NCBI GenBank assembly: GCA_037043455.1
Contig: JAWPHD010001419.1
Location: 1-64,000, forward strand
DNA length: 64,000 bases
From: Cyrtodaria siliqua
Taxonomy: Eukaryota > Mollusca > Bivalvia > Adapedonta > Hiatellidae
Direction: 5' to 3'
The stretch's first letter is position 1. Every line of letters begins with the position of its first letter. Below, piece after piece: positions 1-11,352 of this stretch. The position numbers and the translations under genes are program-made. Under the pieces are notes generated by a model. That model worked only from the letters and a program-made list of their open reading frames with translations. It ran no database searches and was not told the DNA's origin.

Positions 1-868
1 GCAAAAAAAAATGGTTCAACATTAAAAAAAGCTACGATATCAAAGTATTACGCAGAAACTGATAAAAGGTTTTTTTATAATAAGTTGTTTATATATTAAG
101 ATCGATGTTAGTGTTCAAACCGTTTATTAATCAAACTTAATCATATATATAATGCATGTATGATATTAAATATGTGATTAGAATGATACGAATGATCAGA
201 ATAGACCAAACATTAAGTGTTTTACATAAGAGAGAACTTGTTTCACCGAATAAAACTGTTTTATGACACGGCATACAAATATCATTAATGATGGTACAAC
301 GCATACACATACGAAAACTGATCTATAATGAAATGTTTTTGACACTAATCACGTTGTTCACGTTATGAAAATGCAATCAAATTATACAGTAGTATGTTGA
401 AAACGTATATTTTGGGGTCTCAATACGGTTCATATGAAAATGGCTGTAATCAGTGTACAATGCCAGTACCAAATTTGCTGAAACAATAACATACCCCAAA
501 CACATTATATAACTGATACTTATGTATTCCCTCCACCGCCCCCACCCCTCCACGTCCCCCCTCCAAATAATCTAAAATTTCAATTGTGCCAACTTTGAAT
601 GTATATCTTAAAATTCAGATCAGTTTTAATGGTGAAATAGAGAACCTAAATATGAATACACAGCTGTTCAAAAGCCGTTGCGGCATGTCTTTCACCCTCA
701 AAGTGGGCTTTATATTTTTAAATTTGGCATAAAAGTCTAACATTCAAACGAACACAATTTTATATACAAAAAATGGAAGTAATTTTACGCATGTCAACAA
801 CTTTAACATTACAGGTAAACATTTATAAAACAAAATAAATTATTACAATGTTAATAATAGAAAGACGT
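1..868. other. AT-rich DNA, no feature recognised
   Basis: No credible open frame, RNA gene or repeat structure was seen. A short C-rich patch lies near 530-560. Confidence 0.6.
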
Positions 869-1085
869 GACATCACAAACACAAATAGGTTGACAATAGG
901 ACTACCGCTTGGAACGATCAGTGCAAAAATGTCGCTGGGGATTTATAAACCAGGTTCAAAGGTGCACCAAACCTCACTCTTCCCTATTGTCATCCCAGTA
1001 AAGATGACAGTGCAATTGAAAAAATCTCCGGCAGGTTATTTTCTCTAACAAACAAAGTCAGCATTACTAGGTAATATAAGTTTAA
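869..1085 (+). repeat. Family F repeat, copy a (3' part)
   Basis: This stretch matches the downstream two-thirds of the full copy at 40735-41060. Shared landmarks in order are TTGACAATAGG, GCTGGGG, GGTGCACCAAACCTCAC, TCTCTAACAAACAA and GGTAATATAAG. The 5' end is missing. The short open frame here is incidental. Confidence 0.8.
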
Positions 1086-1092
1086 AGAAAGA

Positions 1093-1283
1093 TAAATATC
1101 GGACAGGGGAAAGCAGCATTCAGGACGACAGTCAACCACAAAAACAAAAACAAACACGCAAACAGACAAACGGGAAAGCAAAAGTAATAAAAAATGCAAA
1201 CGACATCACAAACACAAAAGGGTTGACAATAGGGCCTACCGCCTTGGAACGGTCAGTGGCAACAAAGCCACTGTGGGTTAGTC
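1093..1283 (+). repeat. Family F repeat, copy b (5' part)
   Basis: It begins at the family's 5' end, near TATCGGACAGGGGAAAGC, and runs through CGACAGTCAACCACAAA, GGGTTGACAATAGG and CCGCCTTGGAACGGTCAGTGG. It breaks off about 20 bases after that. It follows copy a head-to-tail. Confidence 0.85.
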
Positions 1284-1451
1284 AATATTGGCGTAATAAT
1301 CATTATTTTAAGAGGAATGTTTTCCTTGTTGACTATATAGGTTCTGAAGGCACGCGTTTACAGTAGGAGTTGCTATCGTATTCAGTAATTACGAAAATTA
1401 GTCGAGGTCGTCTCACGGGAAATACGAGTATAAAAAGCAAGGTTTGTGTTT

Positions 1452-1777
1452 TACTTATATTGCCTATTGTGCTGCCTTGTTGGTTAGAGATTGATCATGG
1501 CGGGGATTTCCTTTATTTACACTGTCCTGTTTTAATGGATGACAGTAGGGTAAGTGTGAGGTTTGGTGCACCAAGAACGGTTTAAACCCCCAGTGGCCTA
1601 CTTTGCCACTGACCGTTCCAAGGCGGTAGCCCTATTGTCACCCTTTTTGTTTGTGTTGTCGTTTGCATTTTTTTTACTTTTGTCTTTTCGTTTGTCCTGT
1701 TTGCGTGTTTGTTTTTGTGTTTGTGTTTGACTGTCGTCCTTGAATTCTGCTTTCCCTGTCCGATATTTTTATCCTTT
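1452..1777 (-). repeat. Family F repeat, copy c (near full length, inverted)
   Basis: The reverse complement runs through the whole family consensus, from GGACAGGGAAAGC to the ATAGGCAATATAAG end. It includes CCGCCTTGGAACGGTCAGTGG and GGTGCACCAAACCTCAC. It faces copies a and b, so 869-1777 is a compound inverted structure with a spacer of about 170 bases. Confidence 0.85.
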
Positions 1778-2217
1778 TTTGTATAGGAAAATGGTCAGTC
1801 ACAACGTAAAATCGATCGGATTGAAAACATCCAATACACATAATTAATGACTTAAAAACGAACAACACTCGATTTTAAAACAAACAAATGGTATTTTACG
1901 CATGCCACAACTTTAACATACGGGTAAAATGTTGTTTTTCTATTCAAAACATACTGTAATGCATCATGTCACATAGGCATAGGAACAAGGGTAGGGGAGT
2001 GGGAGGGTGATGGGAGCAATAATCTGGCAAGATGGGGAGGGTGCCAGAGAATATGTTGGCGCCTTCTCACTCCGCAAACAAGATTTTTTCCCCTCAAAAT
2101 TACGTGTTGAAACCCCAAAAAATAAAAAATGTGCTAGCGTCTGCAAATTGTATGACATCGCGCGATAACATTAGCCATTTAACATTGAAAGGTAGGCTAC
2201 ATATATTTTCTCATAAA
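1778..2217. other. No feature recognised
   Basis: Mixed-composition DNA. Open frames on both strands are short and overlap each other without coding character. Confidence 0.5.
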
Positions 2218-2490
2218 ATGTGTGATACGTCAACAAATATACGCCACTTGTCCCCCCACCCCCACTCCTCTAAGATAATAAGGTTTAGGCTTTTAAGTTT
2301 ATTTCGACCTTCGTGTTTTCAAAGAAGCTTTACATCTATTATAATCATATTCATTTCATTTCTATCAATACTTCTGACTTATTTGCTAACCAAAGTAACA
2401 TCGAGCAACTCCGACCGAGGCAAATCAGAGCAGTTGCCTCAGTGTGAAATACCTCCGTTTGGCCTCAGCGGTAGCTACCTGATAAACGAG
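2218..2490 (+). CDS. Possible first exon of a membrane-anchored protein (unrecognised)
   Basis: I do not recognise a family. The open frame runs from 2032 to 2562. The Met at 2218 is the last in-frame start before the hydrophobic stretch, so I prefer it. From that Met there is a basic segment (residues about 19-37), a hydrophobic helix of about 19 residues (about 39-57, rich in Ile, Leu and Phe), then a polar stretch and a Cys-Glu-Ile-Pro-Pro motif. A short basic N-terminus, one helix and a luminal stem is the layout of type II Golgi enzymes, but nothing catalytic is visible. A possible though weak splice donor (GAG|GTACCT) follows at 2491, and without splicing the frame stops at 2562. It could equally be a chance open frame. 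No partner exon was found downstream. Confidence 0.2.
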
Positions 2491-2562
2491 GTACCTATTA
2501 GGGAACACATGTCCGGAGTGTTACTGTTTACTTTATATCGATTTATTTCAGCATGTTTGTGA

Positions 2563-4344
2563 TCATGAATGCTATAGAATAAAAGTCTGTAAACACATGT
2601 AATTGCATTATATTTTATTTGAAAGTATTGAGTCGTATGAGTACGTACAACATGCTTACAACAGTATGTTTGTAAATTATTTGAAGAGTGTTGAGTACGT
2701 TGTACATGGCTTGTTATTCATTCGATCTTTGAGAACGCTGAGCCCGATACATATAATAGATATCGGTGGTACATTTTCAATTGCTTTTGTTTTCTTACTT
2801 AAATTTCGATTCGGTGGTTCCACTACTCGGCGATAAGGCTCTGGGTTTTGTTTAACCACCCAAAGGATATGTTGTCTGCTTTTTAATTAAGTCTTTTGGC
2901 TGTTACTTGTGATGCGCAGGCTTCAAACCGCTGCTTCCAACTTAATTCCATTTGTTAATTTTGCTCTTCGGGCATAGCATTTTGTTAGATACTTGGACCA
3001 TACGCCGCTGGACATGGGGGTGTAATAAGTATAAAGGTCGCTATGTTCACCGCCATATGCATGCCATCTTAGGGATGGTTAAAATTCAGTACTATTGAGT
3101 TTTTATGAATATTGAGTTCTGCTCAACCCGGGGCTATGGGTCGTTGAGCGGTAGCTATCATATTTCACTACCGTTCACTGAACAGTCTAAATCAAACCGA
3201 TACTTCAATATTTCGTATGTATCGTGTCGGCCGTTTCCAAAGGTCCACTTCATACTCTTTTCGATTACCTTGGAAGATCAACTATAAGTATGTCTGGGTT
3301 ATGATGTTTTATACTGATACCTCGAAAAACTTAACGTAAAAAAACAGAAACTGAAATCTAGCTATAAATGATTTTTATCATCAAACCTATGATCTCCGGA
3401 TTATTTAGAGCGAACATACTATCCGTTAACTCAATGCAATGGTCGGACTAGACACACATGTTAAACAAACACAAATCTACTATTTAAAATTCCGCCACAA
3501 TCGCAGATCAAGAAACCTTTCTTCCGTACTTTATTTAGTCAACATGGTGACGCAGCATTCTGAATAACCGCTTACATCAATAACAAATATTTTTATGAAA
3601 GAAAATGGATGGCCGTACTTGGGATTGATGAATTACTGAAATGTTAAAATTATAGTTTTTAGTTCTTGAAACTCGTTTGTATGAATTAATAGTCGTGTGA
3701 TATAAAATGGGAAATAAAGGGAATTTTAAAAGGAATAAAACATCATGTTTGAGTGTATTGATACAATTATATACAGTATCGAGGTGTTTATATACCGTCC
3801 TGCAGTCAGTTCTTGACGTCGAATTCAACGATAACTGCATTAGCAACTCCCAACTCGTGTCAATCAAGTCAGGTATGTACCGTAATAAGAAACCACAAGT
3901 GGCCCCCTATACTGTAAAGCAAAGTTGCAATAACTATGTGTTGGATTGGTGCCTTTACATTAATACATAGGGAGTGTGTAGCTTGGAGATGAATGGCTGT
4001 GTGGCCTTGTAGAACTGTTTGAGATTCACTAGGGTGAAAGTGAAACGGAAAATGGGACCAAGGTCAATTCGATTCGAAGGAGAATCAGTCAAATTTCCCC
4101 ATCCAAATAAAAATAAAGAGGATATATTTAAGGAATTGGAATGAGATCCATTCCTTGATATCCATTCCTTGACGATTCTAGTAGCATTTCAATATTGATT
4201 AGAAAGGAGTGGTAGATAAACGAATAGCATATGTTTATGCATCAATGAAGACTTTTAGTTCAAGACAATAATAACATAACTTCTTTGCAGGTCTCACGGA
4301 GAATTCTGATTCAGCTACACATGTGCCTTGAAGTCAAATGAGAA
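2563..4344. other. No feature recognised
   Basis: AT-rich sequence with only short, low-quality open frames. Overlapping frames on both strands at 3577-3970 show no domain or codon signal. Confidence 0.5.
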
Positions 4345-4520
4345 TATAGATATAAAAATCGAAAGGAAAAGCAGCATTCAAGGACGACAGTCAACCACAA
4401 ACACACACAGAAACAAAGAACAAATGTAAAGATGAATAAAAGGCCAAAAAATACATCACAAACACAAAAGGGTTGACAATAAGGCTACCGCATTGGAACG
4501 GTCAGTGGCAAAGAAACACC
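4345..4520 (+). repeat. Family F repeat, copy d (left end of the foldback)
   Basis: Contains GGAAAAGCAGCATTCAAGG, ACGACAGTCAACCACAAAC, GGGTTGACAATAAGGCTACC and TTGGAACGGTCAGTGGC. It is mirrored by the copy at 7919-8112. Confidence 0.85.
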
Positions 4521-7500
4521 AACAGTTGCATCGATGCAAATAAAATGAGTGTTTTCCAGCATGAAAATCAGTAAATGCCACCTAGAAAACTCGAATGAAT
4601 GAATAAAATTTCTTCGTGAAAATGTGTCATATAACCCCAGAGAAATGCTATTATTATAGATGGCGCATATTTGGTCAATTTTAGAACCTCATTAACTACG
4701 AAGATATTTACTAGTAATAACTGTATTCAAGATATGAGGCCAACATCTTAGTCCTACTGTAGAAAACAAAGAAAAATATCGACGTCATATCTGACAGATA
4801 TCTGAGTGATAATTTGAAACGTTAAGTGCAAGAGGTTCTGGTATCAGGACAAATTCAGGTTCAATCAAAGTGCTGGCTATCTGGAACTTAGGCATGTTTA
4901 ACGAAGCCAGTTTTATAACAGTAGAAATCATTATAAATCTCAACAACAATAGGCCAGTAATTATAGCCGAAAATAAGAGTCAAGGTCAAACAAATTCCAA
5001 CAGGAAGTATTTTAGGATATTTAGAATCACTGACATGTAATGAGTTCAGAAAAAAACTCCTCAAGATAAAAACGATTGGAAATGCTAAATTCTGGGGTAA
5101 AAGTTACGTTTTTAAGAGAAAATCTCCGAAAACTAGAATAATTTTATAAAAAATCATTTGAGCAAAAAAGAATCATTTTATAGTGCGGAATGGCTCTTCC
5201 AAATGCATCTCTATGTAAATCAAGGTTTTATAGATAGATATGAGGTTAATAATATGAGATTTTGGGGCAAAACTTGGAAAAAATGAATACATTTGGTGTT
5301 ACGAGGCTATAAATGAAAAAAATACTAAATTAGCTAAAAACAATTAGTTTCTTACTGTTTTGCACAGAGAAAGGTACAGAGATGTCCCAGAAAAAAGTCC
5401 TTTTGAATACAACGATCTGAAATACTTTATTTTTTGGTCTAAAAATGTGTTTTTCATAAAAAAAAATGCTGAAAACAGGAATCATTTTGTAATAAGATGT
5501 TTGAACATAAACTAATCTAATGGAAGTGATAAAATGGTGCACAATTATATATACAAATGTTTCATTATATCGTAAGTTAATGTGAAAGTTCACATTGTGA
5601 GATTTTGGGGCAAAATTTTGAAAAAAAATGAATAAAATTGTTGATTTCTGTAATACATTCGTAGTACAGTGGCCCGTTTTATGGAACATCTTACGACGAT
5701 TTTGCTCTTAAGTATTATTAAATTTTTTGCTATAAAAAAAGTTAATAAACATGTTTTTTAACTATCTAATACATATATTGTTCATTCAATATTTACATCC
5801 TTAATTGTTTGCTTCAAAAGCTTTTAAGAAAACTGATGGAAGGTATTTCATTTTAACCTGAAAATACATCACATTATATTCATTTTAAAGTGAGGAAACC
5901 TTCTTCCAAAACCCATCTTTATGTGAAAACACGGAATCAGAGATAGATAAGATGCTAATTAAATTAAAACAATTGTCCTTCATCAAAAATCACTGAAAAA
6001 GAATCACAAATAAGTATTTCAACAAATATAATTGAAGTGAAATATGGTGTATAAATCGTACATTACATATGTTTGATAATATCAGAACTTAGAAGTGAAT
6101 AAGATGCTCAAATTGCGAGGTGAGGGTCAAAACGTGGAACAGAAATGGAGAAAAAACATCAATGTTTTTTGTGATACAATCAAATCACTGGTTATATACA
6201 TTATGAACAACCAAAACAATGTAATCAGAGTGTACATTTATAGCATTGAATGTGTAACAGGTTTTTGTAGAAAGCATGGAGTCTCATGTATGCAGTGCCA
6301 AAATGTAAGATCTGTGAATTGTATAGAAATTGAGATTCATTTAAATTAAATTTTTAGTTAGTTGATCATTCTTTTCTTACATAAACAAGCAATAATATTA
6401 GGTGATGTGAACAAAAGCTCCTATAACTCCGACATGAGTATTGCGCAAAATTTCAAAATTGAATTTCATACAGTTAACTTTGAACGTGTTTTTAAACTTA
6501 TCATACAGTTTCCGGTGATCTTTTTCATTAAAATGTAATTATCACACCTATAGATAAAACATATTGCACCATTTTAATATAAGTTACCATATATGCTATT
6601 TAAATGATTATAAACCATGTTGTAATGATTGCTTGAACATTATTTCCACCACATATTCAATGAAGTGTATATACAATATGTGTATCAAACGGTTATAAAT
6701 ACATATGTATTTAATTACATTTTTTTTTTACCTTCATTATTTTATATATAAAAATTACCAAATGATGTAAACATGATCCGTGGTCGTAACCATTATAACT
6801 AGACATTTATTCAACGGACCTTTTGTTTGCTACAGACCTTAAAATTGAGCATCTAACTAACTTTCTGATACTATAAAACATTTGGATATATGCATATATA
6901 GGATTATATCACTTCAAGTAGATTATGTATATTCAAAATACATATTAACAATGATTCCTGTTTACAACATTTTTTTTATGAAAAAACATTTTGCCACCCG
7001 CACATAATGCATTTTTCAACAGTATACGCCTGATGACTTTTTTGGGGCATGCTCAATGGAAAACCATTATAGATTATCATTTTATAATTCATTTCCCTAC
7101 TTCTTTAGCTTAGAGGCCTGAACTACGACTGTATTACAGAAATCAACGATTTTATTATTTTTTTCAAAATTTTGCCCCAAAAGCTCACAATGTGATTGTG
7201 CACCATGTTATGACTTCCATTAGATTAGTTTATGTTCAAACATCTTATTACAAAATGATTCCTCTTTTCAGCGATATTTTTATGAAAAACACATTTTATT
7301 TAGACCCAAAAATAAAGTAATTTATAATCGTCGTATGCTAAAGACTTTTTTTCTGGCACATCTCTGTACCTTTCACTGTGCAAAACAGTAAGAAAACTAA
7401 GTTTTTACAACTCATTTAGTATTTTTTTTAAATTTATAGCCTAGCAACACCAAATGTATACAGAAATAAACGATTTTATTACTTTTTTCCAAGTTTTGCC

Positions 7501-7918
7501 CCAACATCTCATATTATTAACTCAATATCCATCTATAAAACCGTGATTTACATGGAGATGTATTTGGAAGAGCATTTTCGCACTGTTAGAAAATTCTATT
7601 TTGCTCAAATGATTTTTTTATAAAATTATTCCAGTTTCCGGAGATTTCTCTTAAAAATGCAACTTTTACCCCAAAATTTAGCATTTCCCATCATCTTTAT
7701 ATTTTTTCTAAAACTCATTACATTTAGTGATTCTAAAAATCCCTAAAATACTTTCTGTTGGAATTTGTTTGACCTTAATACCTATAATTACTAGACTACA
7801 AGCCTAACATTAATAATGAATCAGATATAATGATGCTTTGGAAGAATTTACAGGGTTATGTATGATAAATCAAGAAGTACACGGGATGGTAAACTAATCC
7901 AGGATTACAAAGCAACTT

Positions 7919-8112
7919 CCAGTGGCCCTACTTTGCCACTGACCGTTCCGAGGCGGTAAGCCACTATTGTCAACCCTTTTTGTTGTTTGTATGTCGTTTG
8001 TATTTATTATTGCTTTTGCCTTCTTGTTTGTCTGTTTGCGTCTGTTTGTTTCTGTGTTTTGTGGTTGACTGTCCTCCTTGAATGCTACTTTCCCTGTCCG
8101 ATCTTTTCTAGT
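7919..8112 (-). repeat. Family F repeat, copy e (right end of the foldback)
   Basis: The reverse complement gives the same 5' family sequence as copy d, including the CCACTGACCGTTCC and TTGACTGTCC landmarks. It ends at TCCCTGTCCGATC. Confidence 0.85.
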
Positions 8113-8228
8113 TACGGAAAGACAGTAGTGGATAAAGATTCATGAACGGACGTTGAATTTTGGTATTACATAAGTTGCTATCTCTTGGATGAATACTAAT
8201 ATGTACTTATAAATCGTGGTGTTAACGC

Positions 8229-8370
8229 CTACGTCACATTTACCGCGCATGCGCAGACAATTTTAGAGACATTTTGAGGACGCCATTTTTTATATCGTGA
8301 GGGATATTAAACGAATTGCATTAGAGCTCGTGAGTAACGGTTGTCCAAAAGTTCGCGACGAAAGGTAGGT
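8229..8370 (+). promoter_or_regulatory. Promoter-like cluster: half-CRE, NRF-1 palindrome, YY1-like site
   Basis: Within 60 bases there is ACGTCA (8231-8236), the palindrome GCGCATGCGCA (8246-8256, the NRF-1/EWG consensus) and CGCCATTTT (8281-8289, YY1-like, antisense). This combination is typical of broadly expressed metazoan promoters. A possible non-coding first exon could end at AAAG|GTAGGT (donor at 8365). Direction and target gene are not established. Confidence 0.4.
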
Positions 8371-8960
8371 TACGTTTGGTATAAGTTGTGAGTTTTGAGA
8401 TGATGTATTGGTTATCCATTTCCGTTTTGATTCGGCCATTCCTTTATTTTGTTTTCTTTTGTGCAACAAGAGTGCTCCAGTTTTAGAACGAAACAATTTA
8501 TTCGTAAGTAGAATATGTGCAAGTTTACACTCTCCATTGTCATACGTGTCAATAAAGTTAGCACACATTTTCAGTTTATGAATGTTTTGTGTTGTCACGA
8601 ATTGATCTACATGAAATTAGTCTTGATCATGTTCGACGCCTGATAATTTTGTAAACAAGCAAGCGTCGCAGATGATCTAGACTACGTATTTGTTAATTCA
8701 TTCTGCATGTTTAAAAATTCGAGTGAACAATTGGAAGGTTGGTGTGTGCATAAACATTCCCTGACGTTTTCTAACTAAAGGAAGAATCAAAATACCTAGA
8801 CGGAAGACGTGAGAATCATGGCTGTTGTGGTAGTCCGGGTCATTCAGACCCTGTGTATACCGAATGTGTCTAGGATATTTATGACTCATGTTTCAGGAGA
8901 CTTCCAGACATATTTTTCTTGAATGTTTATCTTTCGAAACATCTTGTGCTCTTTTGTTTC
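8371..8960. other. No gene recognised
   Basis: The minus-strand open frame at 8290-8598 overlaps the promoter-like cluster and has no recognisable domain. Nothing else stands out. Confidence 0.4.
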
Positions 8961-9200
8961 TACGGTCGCCAAGTGGTTAAGCATTCTTGACTCGAGTCCC
9001 AGAAATCACGTGTATGATTTCCAGTGGGGTCACATCCGGATTTTTCAAACAATACTCCCGCAGTATCTTACCTGGGCATATGGTACTGTGAATATAGGTC
9101 ATCCTTCGGAGGGATGTAAAGTAGTCTGTCCAGTATGCAGGAGAACTATACCCTGTGCAATATCTCTCTGAACTTCTATGTTAAGCAGTGATACAAATTA
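8961..9200 (+). repeat. tRNA-derived SINE, diverged
   Basis: A tRNA-like head has an A-box-like GTCGCCAAGTGGTTAAG (8965-8981) and a decayed B box, GGGTCACATCC. It is followed by a body with ACCTGGGCATATGGTACTG and ATCCTTCGGAGGGATGTAAA, a central motif I know from mollusc and echinoderm SINEs. The open frame across it is not a gene. The 3' limit is approximate. Confidence 0.6.
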
Positions 9201-9229
9201 AACCAGGACCCTATATGAATTATATAGAG

Positions 9230-9388
9230 TTATTTAACTGCTGGGAATCCATTATAAGGGAAATCTTTCACAAGAGGCAGGCGTGTAGTTTTTTTTCACG
9301 AACGGCGCATGCTGTAGTAAAAAAAACAAAGCACGTCTAGACCATCAAGTAAAGGATTACCCATTAGTCGATCCCAGCAGTTAAATAA
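9230..9388. mobile_element. MITE with 17-bp terminal inverted repeats
   Basis: TTATTTAACTGCTGGGA at 9230-9246 is the exact reverse complement of 9372-9388. The 159-base interior has a second weak inverted pair (GTAGTTTTTTTT against GTAGTAAAAAAAAC). There is no coding capacity and no clear target duplication. Confidence 0.75.
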
Positions 9389-10204
9389 TCTTTATTACAT
9401 TTAAATTACGTTTTTGCAAACAAATTTTCGCTTTATTGACGGTTATCGGCGGATGATGTGTGGGACGTCGGCAACACTTTATTGACTGAACGTCGCAAAC
9501 GTTAGTTATTATTGTGTTCTGAGTTAGTTATAATATTAGCGATAATGAAATATTCTTGCACTTAGTTCAAACACCTGCGCCCTCTTTTAGCCATGTTGAC
9601 ATACAGAGAAAGTAGAGTGCTTCGGTGATGCCGAATAATTAAAAATAGACTAGACTGAATACAAAATTTTTGTTCCTGAAGGAATTACTTTCGAGTGAAA
9701 AAATAAACTTGATAACCAGTCACATTTAGACAATCTCAATGGCTCGCTTATTTGAGAATTGACTGGAAACGGCGAAGCACTCCATTTGATATTGGCCATC
9801 TTCACGGTAATGGATGAAATATGATATGCTGACAAAAACGGTTATTTTGCGTAAGTTGTTAAACATAATTGGTACGCACCAATAATTTAATTGTGTATTT
9901 AGCCTAATTTAGGGAGTTTTAAACTGGGAATTTACGCAAATACGTTGCTTGATCTGTAGAAAATGTTCTGTGACGTTTTATGTCATAGAACTATACCCAA
10001 GCCTAGTTGCATTGCCATTTGTTGTGTACTGGTTAATGATATTGAGTTCTTAAAGTTTTAATACACTAACCTTTGGTCACATTTCTGTTCTCTTGATACA
10101 GGGAATGATTAAGTGCCATGTGTAGTTGTGCATGTCATTGTTGTGTTCCAGTTGAATGACTTTTTGCGGTGTTATGCCCCATTAAAGGACATAATATCAT
10201 GCTT
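9389..10204. other. Mostly unique DNA with one stray satellite unit
   Basis: Nothing is recognised up to about 10097. From 10098 to 10186 the sequence matches one unit of the array at 27000-27975 (compare GTGCATGTCATTGTTGTGTT with the unit near 27671). Family B copy 1 follows directly. Confidence 0.5.
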
Positions 10205-10660
10205 GCCATACCCAGAAAAAGTTCAGAACTTTTTAAAAATTGCCCCGTGTGGTTCTCGGGGGGCTCCGTTTGGTCACGGGGGCAAAGAATAGGGCCAATA
10301 GGGCCCACTGCAGATCCCTTTGGAGGGATAGGCAGAGGGGTAGAATCCCCCCAAATTCATGTTCATTTTATCATTTTTTGTTCATGTTCATTAAAGGTCT
10401 TCATCATGATCCCTGCATTGTTTCAGGTGCTATCTCGCTCGCATCAAAGAGCAGTGGCAGAAAAACAATAACGTGGCTCCAGCGTAAATGGAGTTCTACG
10501 ATAGAATTTGCAGCAACTCTGCAGTTCAGGGTGAGAAGGTTCTAGGCCCATTTTCCATATTTTTCTCGATGTACATGGAAGATGAGCCTGGCATGTTCAT
10601 GCCTTTTTAGGCGCCATATAACCTTTTCTTGTGTTGGTGCGCCTTAAAACCCCAATTCAA
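10205..10660 (+). repeat. Family B SINE-like repeat, copy 1
   Basis: This family has four copies here (also near 15010, 35728 and 44820). Landmarks in order are CACTGCAGATCC, CTTCATCATGATCCCTGC, GCAGTGGCAGAAAAACAATA, CGTGGCTCCAGCGTAAATGG, TTTGCAGCAACTCTGCAG, GGTGCGCCTTAAAACCCC and an AATTC-type tail. No tRNA head was seen. It could be a SINE with an unusual promoter or another non-autonomous element. The overlapping frames of 100-101 codons lie inside it and are not genes. Confidence 0.75.
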
Positions 10661-11352
10661 TTTTTAAAAATTGTATTTAATTTAATGTAATTTTAATTTT
10701 TAAAAATTGTAAAGACTGAAATTTAGAAAAAAGGACAGAATGAATGCATGCAGCATATATAATGAAGAAAAATACAAAAATGCAGACTCTTGTCACCAGT
10801 TTAGTATTTTCATTAAAATGCATTTCAATATGCTAACATGCAGAGAAATAAATAAATAGCAATATATTTAAAAAATGTAACGCTAAACTGAGGCATATAC
10901 AAGTTCAACTAACACGAGTTCCAAAGAATATAGAAAGACCCGCGCTGCAAATTTCAGAAATGCTACATACATTATAAATGTGAGTAATCGCACCTTTTGT
11001 ATTGTTTCATGTTGATTGAACAATCAACCATAAAATGAACCCAATTCAGAAACAGCCGATTAAACACCGGTTCACACTTGGCATTGTTCCAGTTTACGCT
11101 ACCATGTGTACAACTAATTAGTAGGCACTTAAAGGGACACATGGCAATCTTGCAGTATTTGAAATGGGTGTCACAATTTATATATCCAGTATCATTTTAC
11201 TTTTACCCTGGTTACATTTAAATAAATCAAATTTTAAGTGTTCACTATTCGTCGTATTATACTATAGTTTTTAATATATTACTGGTGGATATAATATAAA
11301 AAATAATAATACGCAAAAACAAATGGCTTAATACAATTCTTATAATTAACAT
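10661..11352. other. AT-rich DNA with a short recurrent motif
   Basis: TTAAAGGGACACATGGCAAT (11129-11148) continues into CTTG. The motif recurs inverted at 18690-18713 and 35431-35454, with shorter matches at 56466 and 21363. It looks like the end of a small dispersed repeat. Confidence 0.5.

Larger units (their letters stand above)
4345..8112. mobile_element. Foldback element, about 3.8 kb, long imperfect inverted repeat
   Basis: The left half pairs with the right half in reverse complement over most of its length. Matched pairs are 4361-4520 with 7919-8110, 4950-5090 with 7690-7812, 5190-5400 with 7360-7590, 5400-5530 with 7200-7330, 5600-5670 with 7105-7195, and 6070-6125 with 6840-6885. 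The unpaired centre is about 6130-6840. Within each arm there are degenerate subrepeats of roughly 350 bases carrying GATTTTGGGGCAAAA (5258 and 5601). The outermost 170-190 bases on each side are family F ends. No transposase-like frame is present, so the element would be non-autonomous. The exact termini and target duplications were not resolved. Confidence 0.75.
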
